From positions 87,501 to 114,880 of the forward strand of contig JALNQF010000143.1 in the NCBI GenBank assembly GCA_028456385.1: a stretch of 27,380 bases of DNA. Direction: 5' to 3'. The notes beneath the pieces were generated by a model, which had not been told where the DNA came from, did not search any database, and was given only the letters and a program-made list of their open reading frames with translations. Position numbers and translations under genes: made by a program. The DNA is from Ophiosphaerella korrae (lineage: Eukaryota > Ascomycota > Dothideomycetes > Pleosporales > Phaeosphaeriaceae). This document shows, one piece after another, positions 1 through 11,463 of this stretch. How positions within the stretch are numbered: position 1 is the first letter of the stretch; each line of letters opens with the position of its first letter.

Positions 1-426
1 CTTTGGCACAGGACGATGACATAATCCAGCTGACACCACAGCGACCACAGCAACCACACCATTGCGGCTGCGGCAGAACCCAAGATGAAAGAGCGACCGC
101 AATTCATGCACCCTCCCCACATGCTCCATCTTATCTCGCAGCCTAGCCGCGACAATTCTCAAATATACTTTCTGAAACTACCACCACCCAATTACTCTTC
201 GGTCTTGACACGCTACTCCTGCCAGTGACGTTCTCTTCGGCCGACGCTCACGTGCGTTTCGCGACGCCCGCTAAACTCTGTTGCGCCACGCCTCGATACC
301 ACCTGCCCTTTCATAGTAACAAGCAAATCGCCTAGCAGCTGGTGCGCGCCTCATGGCGTGACATGTGCAGCGTGGCTGAGCCGCGACTCTTCGCGAAGCG
401 TCTCGGGGTGCCGTGGCGCAGGGGCC

Positions 427-467
427 GGGCTGGATCGGGGCTGGATCGGGGCTGGATCGGGGCTGGA
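427..467. repeat. 11-bp tandem repeat, about 3.5 copies
   Basis: The unit CTGGATCGGGG is repeated exactly at 430-440, 441-451 and 452-462, with partial copies at each side. It lies in GC-rich non-coding DNA. Exact copies suggest a recent slippage event. Confidence 0.85.
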
Positions 468-3400
468 CAGTAAAAGCAAAGCCGATGGAGGTGGGGAATG
501 CCGACTGAGGGCCGTAAGCGGCGCCGCCTTGTGCAATGTGCATCCGTTCCACACGCACGTAACCTTTGAAAAAGAAGAAATGATTTAATGAGTTGGTTTC
601 TTTTTGATGTGTGATAGATTGATCCTGGTAAACCTTATTGCGCGTTTGCGCGTGTTGGTTGCGTGAAGCCGCTATAGTAGTGGGCTGGTATCTATCACTA
701 TCGAGTGCTGGACGTGCTGTACGGAGTTCCGCACTGGCCCTAGTTGCGTCTAGATAATTGAAGCGGGCGGTAGTGTCCTCGGACACGATAACAACCCATG
801 ATACTTTGTAAAAGCAGCATCGCCAAAAGTGTAGGCTAACCACCATGCACGTTGCGCTATCCCAGGCGTAGAACTTACTTACCCCACTAACCTATTGGCA
901 AACGCAGCAAAATCAACCACAATGCGCAAGCTACCGGCTCGCTTCATAGAATCAGCACTTCCCTGCAGTCAACAGGGAAGAATGCGTAAGAGACATGGGC
1001 TGTTGCAAGACGGGACGAGCCTGAAGATCCTACACCTAGGTTCCTCGAGTTCGCGTTCGTATTCACACTCGCGACCGAAGAATGTCCACATCTCCAGTCG
1101 GCTGTGCTTGCAACTTTACTAAATCGATCTAAATCGCTTCTAATACCTGATTTGATCTTCATGCACGATCAAATCTACCCGATATTCCTGGTATCGCAAG
1201 GGGTCTGGTCACGTTGTTGGACAAGGTCACCCAGAGGTGACATCTTGTAGCGTCCCGTGAAACGCTCGCGCTGAACAAAAACGTGAATGCTCTGCTCCTT
1301 GTTACTCTTCCACAAGTTGTCGGTGCGCAGGACAAACCTAATCCTTAAGATCCCAGTAAAACCTCGACCACTGTCCCGGTATGGTGCTGCGTTGCTGACA
1401 AGTTGCTTGATATGGAGCAGAAACCCTATTTTATTGCAGGTGAGGTACGAAAAGCTAAATAGATAGCGCGACCTCTTTCATTAGTTATGCAGGTGGTCTT
1501 GTGCCCGTAGTAGCGGTTATTGCCGTAAGGCTCGGAGGTTGCACATCGATTCTGGCTGTCGGGGCCGAATTTGGTCGCGGGTTTGTTTTCGGTGCAAAAG
1601 ACAAGAGTCGGCCAGTAGACGAGTCGGGCTAACATTCGCCACCAACATGGCAGCTCAGTCCTGCTTATTGGTCAGTATACAGTAATCTATCGCAATGTCC
1701 AGTGCTAAGCTGGGCAGACCTACTTTAGTCGACGCTCTATGATTCGCCCAATTTCCTCCGCTAAGAACACGTCTAGGGATTCGCTGCCACCTCTATTCGC
1801 GCTCTACGACCCCGTGAATGTCAACAGATTCTGCACTAACCATCATCTGCTTTACTACTAGTTGAAAGCGACGATCCGGAAAGTATTGTGGTGGGGATGG
1901 CAAGTGCTGCAGAACGCTTACTGGTACAGCAGCGTGGGACATTCGAGCAACATGGCGGGGAGTGCGAAATGTAGCGTGCGAAAAGTATATCGACGGTAAG
2001 ATATCCGATACTTTCTAGACAGATACGAACGAGGCAAGGCTACACGGTGTGTCTCATGCATAGAATTCTTTTTCTCCGGGGACACGATGAGCCGTCCATG
2101 GGATTTAAAGTGACCCACCCTTTCAGAGTGCATGAAAGGAATCCTGTTGACCATTCTTCCGTTCCGCAGGGCGAACGGAAGATTTTTGCAAACTCAAAGA
2201 CTGACTCGAAAAGTGAGGCCCACTCAAATTTTGCTCACGGCGGAGCTATGGCCTAATTATCTGGTGTCCTCTGGCTGCAGGATCGAAATGCAACTGTTGC
2301 GCGAGATCATCCTCGAGGGATTAGCCTATGCTTATGCTACGCTGACCACACTTTGGGAACACTCAGGTCCGCAATCGTCGATGCCGATGCAGCTACCAGG
2401 CCTCAAAGTAGCGAGCTAGAGAGAAAACGGATGCCCCTGATGATGAGAATAGATAATCTGACGATGCAGGAAGCCGATGAAAATCAAATGTGGCCGGGAT
2501 GGCTTGGCAAGCGCTCCGTGAACCCTGAACAACGGTAACTTTGATGTCGTTTTTTTCCTTGTGATGCGGGTATCTGGTGCCGCCCACATTACTCCAGCGT
2601 ATGAGAGGTGACACGTAGGACGATCATGTACCATATAAGGAAGTGGGTGGAACCCAGGGTCAGATGCTTGTACTCTTCGTAAATCTTGAAACATCCGACT
2701 AACTTATCTATCGAATGGCTTGCGTCGAATGTCGTACGACTAAATATTGACTGTGTTCCAAGCGGAAAGATGTACCATGCCGCTTACGCAGTCTCACTCA
2801 TTAAACCTGCTTAGGGCGCGCAACGCATGTCAATGATAATGTTGTTGCACCATGCAGATGAGCGAATAGCGGGTGCCCCAGTTCTACAGCATAATAGGAT
2901 CGAGATATGTTTAGCGAGTCGTGTTGGTGTCTTACAAAAGGCGGGATATGGATCACACCACTAATCCTGTTGTTGTCGTTGGCCTGATTAGTGACTTTTC
3001 AAACACGGTCTTCGCCTCCGCAGCATTGAGAGTGTGTAGTAACAAGGGAAAGCGATCTGCTCTGCGAGTAAGTCCACTGGCGTTCGTAATTTGGACAAAG
3101 GTAATTGCCGAATTGGTCGGCGTCTACTTCATGCCTATCAGCAGATGTTCTCACCGTCTCTTCTAAAGGACTGGTCTCCGGAGATGTCTTCGTCGTTCGG
3201 CGCAGGCAGTATGCAAATAAGGCGCGGCGTCGGCGGCGGCATTACCTATGATAAATGATGTTCGCCAGCGACTTATGTTCTGAGGACCTCTTTCCACATC
3301 CTTGCTGACGAACGGGTGTGGGGTGGGGCTCTACCATCCGCCATGTGCCATGTGTGAGAAAATGTGGGGCACGACGGCGTGGATGACACTGACAGTGTGT

Positions 3401-4550
3401 ATGACAGGCCTTCCTTGTCAATTACCTTGAGTAAGATGCAAAAGTACTAGAAGCCAGATGGATTACCGACAGAACAGGCCAAACCCTGCGGAAAGAACAT
3501 CATAATAGATAAACATCATGCGTGAACCATGTTACCCAGCTTGTATTGAATCTGTCTGCCCGGGGCACACGACGTCGTAGTGAGAGCGATATCGGTACGT
3601 CAACCCTCCTGCTTGAAACGTGACAGTTTTGTCGAATTTGGAAAGTACTCTGAGCGATAGGACAGCGAGGAGTCAAAGCATACGACGCGCTAGAATTTTG
3701 CCTTGTCAGCAGTAGATTAGCTTTGACGCCTTTGCGGTGTTATTCACGACTGGTTTACGTGAGCGCCGCGAAACACTGTTTCGAGTACCTTCTGGTAGGC
3801 CGCCCCACGTTGCTTGAACGCTTGTCCAAGCAAGGGGCAGCACTTTTAGCCTGAGATGAAACGATCAAAGATCGAAAGGCCCATGCTACCGGAAACTTCG
3901 TGCCGGTCAGCAGAAGTAGCATATGGTCGTTTGTGTCTAGAATGCAATATCGAAGGAATGATTTGAGTAGCATAGTATACAGGGTTGTTAATTAAGCCGT
4001 ATGCCCAGAGGCTGGAGGCGGACGGGACAGCTTTGACGCAGCGTTGAGGGTGGACTGTTTTGATCATGGACAATCTGAAGATATCCGTAGAATCTACGGA
4101 AAGGGCCATGAATGATTTTCACAACTACCTCGGGAGAATGGAGCATTCTGTGGGATCTGTTGTGAGATATCGAACCATGTGGAACGGCATGTGAAGGTGC
4201 CCTGGCGATTCTCGGAGGTTCTCAGATGCGTAACTAGGTGACGTGCTTTTAGGTATTGAAACAGCAACATCGGCGGCCTTGTTAGAAGTTTATATTAAGG
4301 CCATGGATTCTGACACAGGTTGTGACTTTGTTATGAGGCTATGAATTACTCGCGTGCCCGGGGGTGTAAGAAAGCGCATGTCAAATGCTCGTATCTCCTT
4401 ACGCTTGGCCGCGGACCGCAGTATCCATTCCATGCAGGCCGACGCACGCGGAGTCCGATCTGACTCTCGTTAATCGACTCTAGTAGTACCTAGGTAAGTT
4501 GAAAAGTGAAGCGAGAAATTACGTTGACGGATGGATTGCAGACTGCTTTG

Positions 4551-4586
4551 GGAGGAGCTTTAGGAGGAGCTTTGCAAGGAGCTTTG
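4551..4586. repeat. 12-bp tandem repeat, 3 copies
   Basis: Three copies of a GGAGGAGCTTTR-like unit lie at 4551-4562, 4563-4574 and 4575-4586; the last is changed in its first three bases. No gene is apparent around it. Confidence 0.8.
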
Positions 4587-5290
4587 TGATAGGGTGGTGG
4601 CGGGCGTTCTGGAGACTTCGCCGTTTCCAAGCCACAGAAGCTATGACTGGCTACACTGTTTGTATCACGCAAACAGAAGAGAAGATAGTCGAAGGCACGT
4701 TGACGTGGGAGCTGTACAGCATGTGACAACCATGGATAATGCCTGCAGCGCTTCGTTGTCAACCCGTGTTGCACCAGCGACCCATGGTCAGGCTCGGTGT
4801 GTGTCTGGAGATTTCCATGGCTCTCAATGACAGGCCGGGAAGATTGGTCCGATACCTGCCACTTCGCTTGATAGAATGGAAAAGAATGGGAAAATATCTT
4901 TGGACCTATAGCCTAAGCGAGCTGCAAGCCACAGGCGAGCGGAGCGAGCTTAATTATCGTGTGTGCATGAAATCGATCTAGCATTGTTCTAGCGAAGTAG
5001 GCGAGGCGAGTGGCTGTGTTGTTTGAGCTGCATGCCGCAAACGCGACTGTGAGCGGGCGAGAGGGGGCGGGTTGACTCTTGAGACTACCAAGCATGGAAG
5101 TGTCGCATGTCGCAAGTGCAGGTTGATGGCAGCGTGGTGCGTACGTCTGTAGTACGGTTGGTGGTGGTGGCAGGTAGCGTTCCACAGATCTGAGGTGCGC
5201 TTGGCCAGTATTCGCTGATTTGGCAGCGGCAAGCTAACTAGTGGATCGAGGAAGCAGAAGGGTTGTGGATTGTGGATTGTGGTGCTCGCC

Positions 5291-5313
5291 TGACGTAACC
5301 GAGACGTCACGTG
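5291..5313. promoter_or_regulatory. Clustered CRE/AP-1-like and E-box sites
   Basis: TGACGTAA at 5291 is followed after a few bases by GACGTCAC, which runs into CACGTG (5308-5313). These match consensus sites of bZIP (CRE/ATF) and bHLH regulators. They sit about 1.7 kb upstream of the nsdD start codon, near the shift from mixed to GC-rich sequence. Function is inferred from motif match only. Confidence 0.3.
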
Positions 5314-6035
5314 CAAGGTGTTCGCTGTCCAGCGTCAGGATGCTGAGCGTGAACTAGCAAGCATGGCAAAATGTGTAATAGTGTCATGCTGGATAGTCCC
5401 GGCTGGCATCCGCGGACCCCCGGCTGAGCAAATGTTGCTGATCGTGCCGACGTCGATTCAGATGGGCGCCCCTGTGTGCGTGTGTGGGTATTCCCGATAG
5501 CGCCGGCGGGGTGGGCTGCACGTGGCCGGTTTGGGACACGCACACTCCTGTTGCTGCCCAACCAGCGGCGCAGTGCTCAGCACCAACGAGGGCAGAAGAC
5601 AGGCTCAGACAGCACGCTGCCCCGATGTGGCGTGCGTGGGCCCTTGCCGTCGCAGCCAGACGAACGTGGGTGCAGTGTGGGTGCGCAGTGTGGGTGCACT
5701 TGTGGATATGCGGTGCATGAGCGACGCTCGGTTGCATCTCGATTGCACGCCGCGGCGATAATTTGTCCCAAGCGGCCGGGCTGCTCCCGTTACAGTTTGG
5801 GCACATCTCGTCTCGTGTCGGCAGCGCGCCCCCATTCGTGCGGACTGTGGTTGCGATGCGTGTCCCCTGCCCCAACGGCGGCGATCGAGGCGACGAACTG
5901 TGCTCGTTGCCACGGCCTGGCGCCTCTGCTGCCTGGCGGAGAGCTGGCCGGCTCATTCACGAGTGCTAGCCGGGGTTTCAACATCAGATTAGGTCAGGCC
6001 TTTGCCGCTGCTGATCTCGCCCGCTTCTTCCTGCC

Positions 6036-6998
6036 ATGTCTGCTGCTTTAAGGGGGTGGAGCCGTCTGCTTGACCTAGGCGTTACAAGGGCGAATTCGCG
6101 TGCTGCATATCCTTGTCCGCTGCGTTGACGCTTTGGGGACGCTGCTGCTATCCTGCTTACTGCACACGCTCGTCACACTCAGCGACTATCTGCCCACTGC
6201 CGGGCGGTTCATCTCCGATCGCATCTGCGTTGAGCCTGTCTGTTGCCGGCCTGTCGACTCACCCTACTGCCCCTACTACCCACTATTAGTCCGCCTGCAG
6301 CCATGGAGAGGCGCTGACATCGAGTCGCTTGCTGTCATCTGCAGATCACGGGACCGGCTGCTGTGGCCGACTTGTCGCTCATGTCACATCTGCCACTGCT
6401 CTCTCACCCCATCTTGCACGCCCACGTCGCCCCAGAGCGCCAACAACAAGGCCCGCCCGCTGCAGATTCAGAGTGTGGCCATTGCTGGGAGTGACCAGAA
6501 ACCCAAGGTGTCTTTCCGGCCCTTGTGCCTGCGACACACTACGTCAGCCACAGCCTCGACATTGGACGGCCACGGCCACCATCAACCCTAAAAAACAACA
6601 TCAACAATAACACCGGTCACGCCCACCTGGACCCGCCGGCGAGCGACACCTACTGGCGGCATCATTGACACCATCATTGACACCATCATTAACATCATCG
6701 TCGTCGCCATCATCTATAGCGAGAAGAGGTGGACGTGACGTCCCTTGTCAATCCGGCGTGTGTTGTGTATTGCATTTATTGCATTTTCTGCAACACCACG
6801 TCCATCGTGGGTGTTTGCAACAAGTCAAGCGTTGGTCCAGGTTGCGCCTGCTTGCTAAGGAAGGGTCTACCCGGTTGTCCTGTTTCCTTTCCGGGACAAC
6901 ACAATCATCCTAACACTGAAATCGCCACGCCTCTCCCCACCATCATCGCATCGCCACAGCAGATCGCCCTAACTCTTGAACCACGATCAACCACGCCA
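6036..6998 (+). promoter_or_regulatory. Probable 5' leader of the nsdD-like gene with three uORFs
   Basis: Three short upstream ORFs start with ATG: 6036-6128 (30 codons plus stop), 6303-6317 (4 codons plus stop) and 6381-6494 (37 codons plus stop). After the last ATG at 6381 no ATG occurs on the plus strand until 6999, the proposed nsdD start. About ten would be expected by chance in 618 bases. This depletion is what selection on a long untranslated leader would leave. A 12-bp unit ATCATTGACACC is repeated at 6661-6684. The true transcription start cannot be seen, and the leader may be spliced. Confidence 0.5.
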
Positions 6999-8820
6999 AT
7001 GGAGGCTTTGGATGCCGGCAGCAGGCAAAGGTTCGTTGTTTTTGTTTGCCCCTGCCCGTTCACCATTCGCTCCTTCATCGCTTGCACCCAACCCACGCCA
7101 GCTAACCGTCTCGTGTAGCGTCGGCCTGCCGTCAATCCTGCACCTAAATCCCGAGCGAGGAGTAAAGCGTGAAGAGATGGACTACCAAAGGAAGCACTCC
7201 TCGGCCGCCATGGCCAGCCCGTTGCACCCATTTTCAGGTTCGTCACTATTGCATGGCAAAAGCAATCACCAGTCCTCGCCTGCCAGCGCATTACCCGCCT
7301 CGCTTGGAGGCCTCCTCTCCCCACCAGACTCTCGACGGATGTCTGGTGATGAACAGGAAGCGCAAAGACCGACGGCCCGTCAGTCACTGCCGTCTATCCA
7401 CGAAGCCCTTGGTTCGGAGCAGCATCTATCGTATTCAACGCCTGCACAAGCGCCAGTGCCCGCACCATCCGCTCTAGCATCAGCTTCACAGCAATATCAT
7501 CCATCATCTGCCGCTACTTCGCCTTCTGACCAACGACCGCGAAATTTCTCATCCGATTTACACGGCAGTCAGGGCCCTACGAACCCCTTCTCGCACCCCA
7601 GGAGTCCCTTCGCAGCGACTTCAGCATCTCAAGTACCCCCTCCACCCCCTCCTCCACCGCATGCGGATTCTTTAGCCCGCAACTCGTTTTCATCACCGCG
7701 GCTTCCCTATGTCCCCTCCCAGCACAACCAAAAACTACCCACGCTTCATCCTCTAAAAACCACGCAATCTCCACCACCAAGTGCCACTAGGCCAAGTGCA
7801 TCTTACTCGTATCCTCCACCCGCAGCGAGCTACGAGGCCCCTGCTCCTCCGCCATCGGCGATGAGTCATTATTCCTCGTATCCACAGTATTCCTCCAACT
7901 ATCCTTTATCAGCTCCAGCGCCACAAAGTGCGCCAAATTCAGCATATCCACCATCCGCAAACACATATTCCGCGCCTCCGCGTTTTCCACCTCCAGCTTC
8001 ATGGCGCGAAGGCTCTGAAATGGCTCGCATGGAAGAGAAGAAAATCAACAGTCGCTCGAGCTTAGCGACATATGGTGAATCAGTAAAACGGCATCTTGAA
8101 AGTTTCGATTTGGCCGCTTCTTTGAATGAGGTTTGTACACGTACTTATTCTGTATGATCACCTGTTAACCCATCTAGATTTCTGAAGGCTCCGGATGTAT
8201 GTTAGAGTTCACTAGGCGTTATCGAACCGCCCCTTTTCAAGATACACGTACAGCGGTGACTCCACAGCTTATACCCAGGATAGAGGAGGTAGATGAGATG
8301 CTCAAGCAAAACGAGATAATTTTAGTCTCCCTACAACGCATGCGGGATGTGGTTTATAACAACAATCAGACGAGCATCGCAGAACCTGCGCAAGATCCTC
8401 GTTATCGGTCTATGAACGGAGGATATGAGCACGACACCATGAGTAACTACGGAGACGACCCAAAGAATAGCGGAGGGTTTGCCGGCGGTGATAGCAAGAC
8501 GAGGAAGCGTGGTGTAAGTACTGTTTTGTGCTTGCTGTATTTATTTTTGGGGGCTAATATTTTGACTGCAGCGGGCTGCCCCACCTGGTAGATGCCACAG
8601 TTGTAACAGAGCGGAGACTCCCGAATGGCGCAGAGGGCCAGATGGTGCAAGGACGTTGTGCAATGCTTGCGGCCTACGTAAGATCTCGTGTATCCCTTTA
8701 TCTAACCACGCTAACGCCCAGATAGACTATGCCAAATTGACGCGCAAAATGGGCGGCAAGGCTATGACCAGTTCTAATTTGCGCCCAAAGTCTCTCGATC
8801 ACGGCTCACCTGCTTCATGA
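6999..8820 (+). CDS. nsdD: GATA zinc-finger regulator of sexual development, NsdD/SUB-1 type
   Basis: Five exons: 6999-7030, 7119-8130, 8178-8513, 8572-8677 and 8726-8820, giving 526 residues. The start was chosen because the tiny first exon ([10 protein letters not shown]) splices in frame to [12 protein letters not shown], removing an intron with a GCTAAC branch site, and because it is the first ATG after a long ATG-free stretch. The protein is Ser/Pro-rich with a run of eight prolines, a short predicted helical segment around residues 350-420, and a single C-terminal zinc finger at about 468-493 of the form CX2C-X18-CX2C (CHSC...CNAC), followed by [13 protein letters not shown]. The X18 loop and YAKLTRK tail are the NsdD class rather than the X17 AreA class. 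In Aspergillus NsdD activates fruiting-body formation and restrains conidiation; the Neurospora SUB-1 and Botrytis LTF1 relatives also tie development to light. The last intron interrupts the finger and has a tandem acceptor (see findings). Confidence 0.93.
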
Positions 8821-10244
8821 AAATGACCGCAAACGACGTCCACGAGCTCTAGCACTACCTGGCGCCAAGGACCATGCAAGGCGATGTACTACTCCCGGCC
8901 TCCTCCACACAGCTGGCCTTACCAGGCACACTTATGGGCACACAACATTTACCGACACCTCTGTGGACCATTGAGTACATGCTTCCCGAGTGCCCGGAAC
9001 ATCTATTCAACGTACATATCTAGCAGCAGCAGCACAGACTTCCACTTGCTTCGGCATCCCTCTCCCATGCTAATTTGAGCATGCCTCGCTACCACCATAT
9101 AGCCATCTTGCACATCTCATCTCCTGCACGCCGCCCCTTTCGCCCACCATCGTTTACTAATCCCCTGGCATTTTCTCGTCCCGGCGTTCTGACCCCTTTT
9201 CACTACCGGCGTTTTTTTCCCCTTGCGTTCAGGGCACCCGGCTTTATCAGAAGCGCGGCGGCGGGCATGGTTGGCGTTCGATTTGTACAAGATACCATAT
9301 GGCTTTTAGGCCTTGTAGAAAATTTATTTGTTTGTATGTCTGAGTGGGGTGTGTCGTGTGCACCCTTTTGTGTGATGTTGTGCCATTTGGAGTGGTGTTT
9401 GGGGGTGTGGCAAATATCTTGACTGTTGTGTCATATTGCGCGCATACGGCGCTTTCCCCTCGCGACTCTTCCGCAGAAATGCACGGTGTTAGATCTAGCC
9501 GGTTTTCTTCGACATCGGCGTTGGCGTGTCCAACTGTTAGGTACATGGTTATTTCGGAATAAGATTCCTGCTAGATCGACTCGTCCAGTGCGACTCGCAT
9601 CGTACAGGCGTTTTGGTGAGATCGACGCCTTAGCGGTGGGACTCGGGGGTAGGACGGGGAGATTATTGCGCTCTCCAGGGCGGGGATGGGGATGGGATCG
9701 GTAGAGTGGGATTTGGGGATGGATGGCAGCGGGGTTAGTTGGTACGGAACTGATTGTAACGGTGAGATGTGGGCATGGAGCCTGCACTGTGAAGTTGGGT
9801 TGGATGGCTAGATTGTGGTATGTATCTTGTCACATTCATGTAGCAGGATACGCAGTTGAGATTGAAGATGAATGATGATGATGCGCTGTGTCAAACTATT
9901 AAATGCGATGAACTACCATTGCACCGGTGTAAATGCTTCCAATGCTGCTACTAAGGAGGGTGCCTTTGATGCAAAAGGAATGAATAGGACATAAAATGCA
10001 AAGAGTAAGTGTTGTTGGACGGGCAATGCAGACCATGCGCAGTGGACCAGTTTTTGTTTGAGAATCAGTTGTTGCGTTGGGGGCCGTGACAGGAGATGTT
10101 GAAAAAAAAAAAAAAAAAAATCAGCGAAGGCGGATGACCACGTCCAGGGTTGATAGTCCTGAGGAGAGATCGAAAATTTCGTAGGCAATACCAATCAAGG
10201 AATCAAGCCCTTGATGGTAAAGAATATCTGGAGTATAGTAACAC
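8821..10244. other. Convergent intergenic region between nsdD and the pheromone receptor
   Basis: This 1.4-kb stretch separates the two convergent genes and should hold both 3' untranslated regions. The open frames are short and lack recognisable domains. It contains a 19-base A tract and GT/GGGGAT-rich low-complexity sequence around 9,640-9,730. I see no further gene. Confidence 0.6.
10102..10120. repeat. Poly-A tract, 19 bases
   Basis: An uninterrupted run of 19 A lies in the 3' flank of the pheromone-receptor gene (poly-T on its coding strand). No transposon is recognisable beside it. Confidence 0.95.
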
Positions 10245-11463
10245 CTAGACCTTATCCCCAGCATCACCATACGATACGTCGAGCTTGCGATTTACATAGA
10301 TGTTGTAACCTTTGTGTGCAGTATCAGAAGGTGAGACCAGTTCAGCCGCACTGACATCGCTTCCGCTCCTCGCCGAACGTGCGCAATTGCTGGACCGTTG
10401 ACCCATTTCCATTGTCTTTTCTGTCCCGGTGCTGCTTTTATCCATGGATTTTCTTGGCTTACTTGGTCCATCAAAGCCGCCTGAGAAGAAAGTACGACGC
10501 ATGCTTGGTCCGGTGCCAGCAATAAATGTATGGTTTGCGACGCCAGCCCAGAGGGCGGACAGCGGTAGGAAGATAACCACGACAGTGAGAACCATTCCGG
10601 TGGACTCAGCAGCTTCGTCGCGGAATTGACAGCTTGCAAGGATAGCTAGAACATGTCAGTGGAAGCGTAGACAGAAAGCAAAGTATTGAAAACATACCTG
10701 GGATCAGCATAGTCTGAAAACCCATGATGAACACGGCCTGCATCGGACCAAGTCGAGGCATATTGAGCTTCATTCGCTGAACAATGGCATAACCCAGTTT
10801 GTAGGTGAAGATGGCGCTGAACAGCCAGATGACGATGGCTTGCGAGATGTACGTGCCAGCATACAAAGCCTTATGAGACTTGATACCGAATCCCACATGC
10901 CCAAGAGTGACCTGTATCGAATCGGCGATCAAGGCAGCCTTGAGTGCAAAGGCAACGCATGCGCAGAAAGTGGTTATGACCATGATCACGTTCCGCTGAA
11001 CAGGCATCGTCGTAACGCACACAACCCAGACCTGTAAGCTGAGTGCCGCCATGACGAGAATGGTAAGAACGAGTGTGAGGACACTCCCCGTTATCGTGAT
11101 GGCAAAATCTCCTTGACTGACTCGAGAGAAGTCACCGGTCACTTGGGCGTATGGGTGGCTCATTGGGCTGGTTGCAAAACAGGCCATGAGCGTGCACCGA
11201 ATGGCGTTGGTGACCAAACATAGGGCATTCATAATGAAGATAGATGAGCTGTATTTCTTTACGCTGGTCATAAGAAACAGTATAACCAGAAGAAGCCATG
11301 ATGCGCCAATCTGGGTCCCGAGGCCGATAGCCATGCGTCCCATGTGTAGGCGGAGCTTGTCCCAATCCTGAAGGGTAGTGTTGAGGGCACTGCCATCCGG
11401 GCCTCTGAGAGTGACTACTTGGTTCCAAGGATCGAAGCTTTCTAGGGACGGACTAGCGTTCAT
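10245..11463 (-). CDS. ste2: Alpha-factor-type pheromone receptor, STE2 family (class D GPCR)
   Basis: Two exons on the minus strand, 11463-10698 and 10645-10245, joined over a 52-bp intron (GTATGT...CTAG), encode 388 residues. Seven hydrophobic segments are visible at about 43-66, 72-95, 120-148, 158-180, 203-225, 240-262 and 272-292. A G-XXX-G pair lies in segment 1 (G49, G53), QTMLIP with Pro255 in segment 6, and LPLSALWA (282-289) in segment 7, all typical of Ste2/PreB. Possible N-glycosylation sites are N2 and N28 in the short extracellular N-terminus; the C-terminal tail from about 293 is hydrophilic and Ser-rich. The receptor binds peptide pheromone of the opposite partner and signals through a heterotrimeric G protein to the mating MAP-kinase cascade; in some fungi it also steers hyphal chemotropism. 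The splice is needed to complete segment 6. Confidence 0.95.

Larger units (their letters stand above)
1..5290. other. Long stretch without a supportable gene
   Basis: About 5.3 kb in which I find no convincing coding region on either strand. The open frames are short (under about 200 codons), overlap on both strands, often lack an ATG, and show no recognisable domain. The composition is mixed, with no poly-pyrimidine or AT-rich block. It holds two short tandem repeats, listed separately. I saw no tRNA or 5S rRNA. Long upstream regions are common for fungal developmental regulators, so part of it may be distal control sequence of the GATA-factor gene downstream; this is inference. Confidence 0.5.

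Noticed and set aside
1..22. Possible start of a minus-strand gene leaving the window (ATG at 22-20, reading MSSSCAK)
   Set aside because: Only seven codons are visible, with no splice, domain or composition evidence; it may be chance.
271..846. 191-codon open frame on the minus strand
   Set aside because: No ATG at its beginning, passes through the 11-bp repeat, and the translation is compositionally random with no domain.
5384..6051. Several overlapping open frames of up to 190 codons on both strands
   Set aside because: High GC lowers stop frequency in all frames; the frames overlap each other, lack recognisable motifs and include non-ATG starts. More likely part of the nsdD upstream region.
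6976..7118. N-terminal extension of nsdD reading through 7031-7118
   Set aside because: Its frame begins at TTG, and a GT-AG intron with a GCTAAC branch site joins the ATG exon at 6999 to the conserved [12 protein letters not shown] instead.
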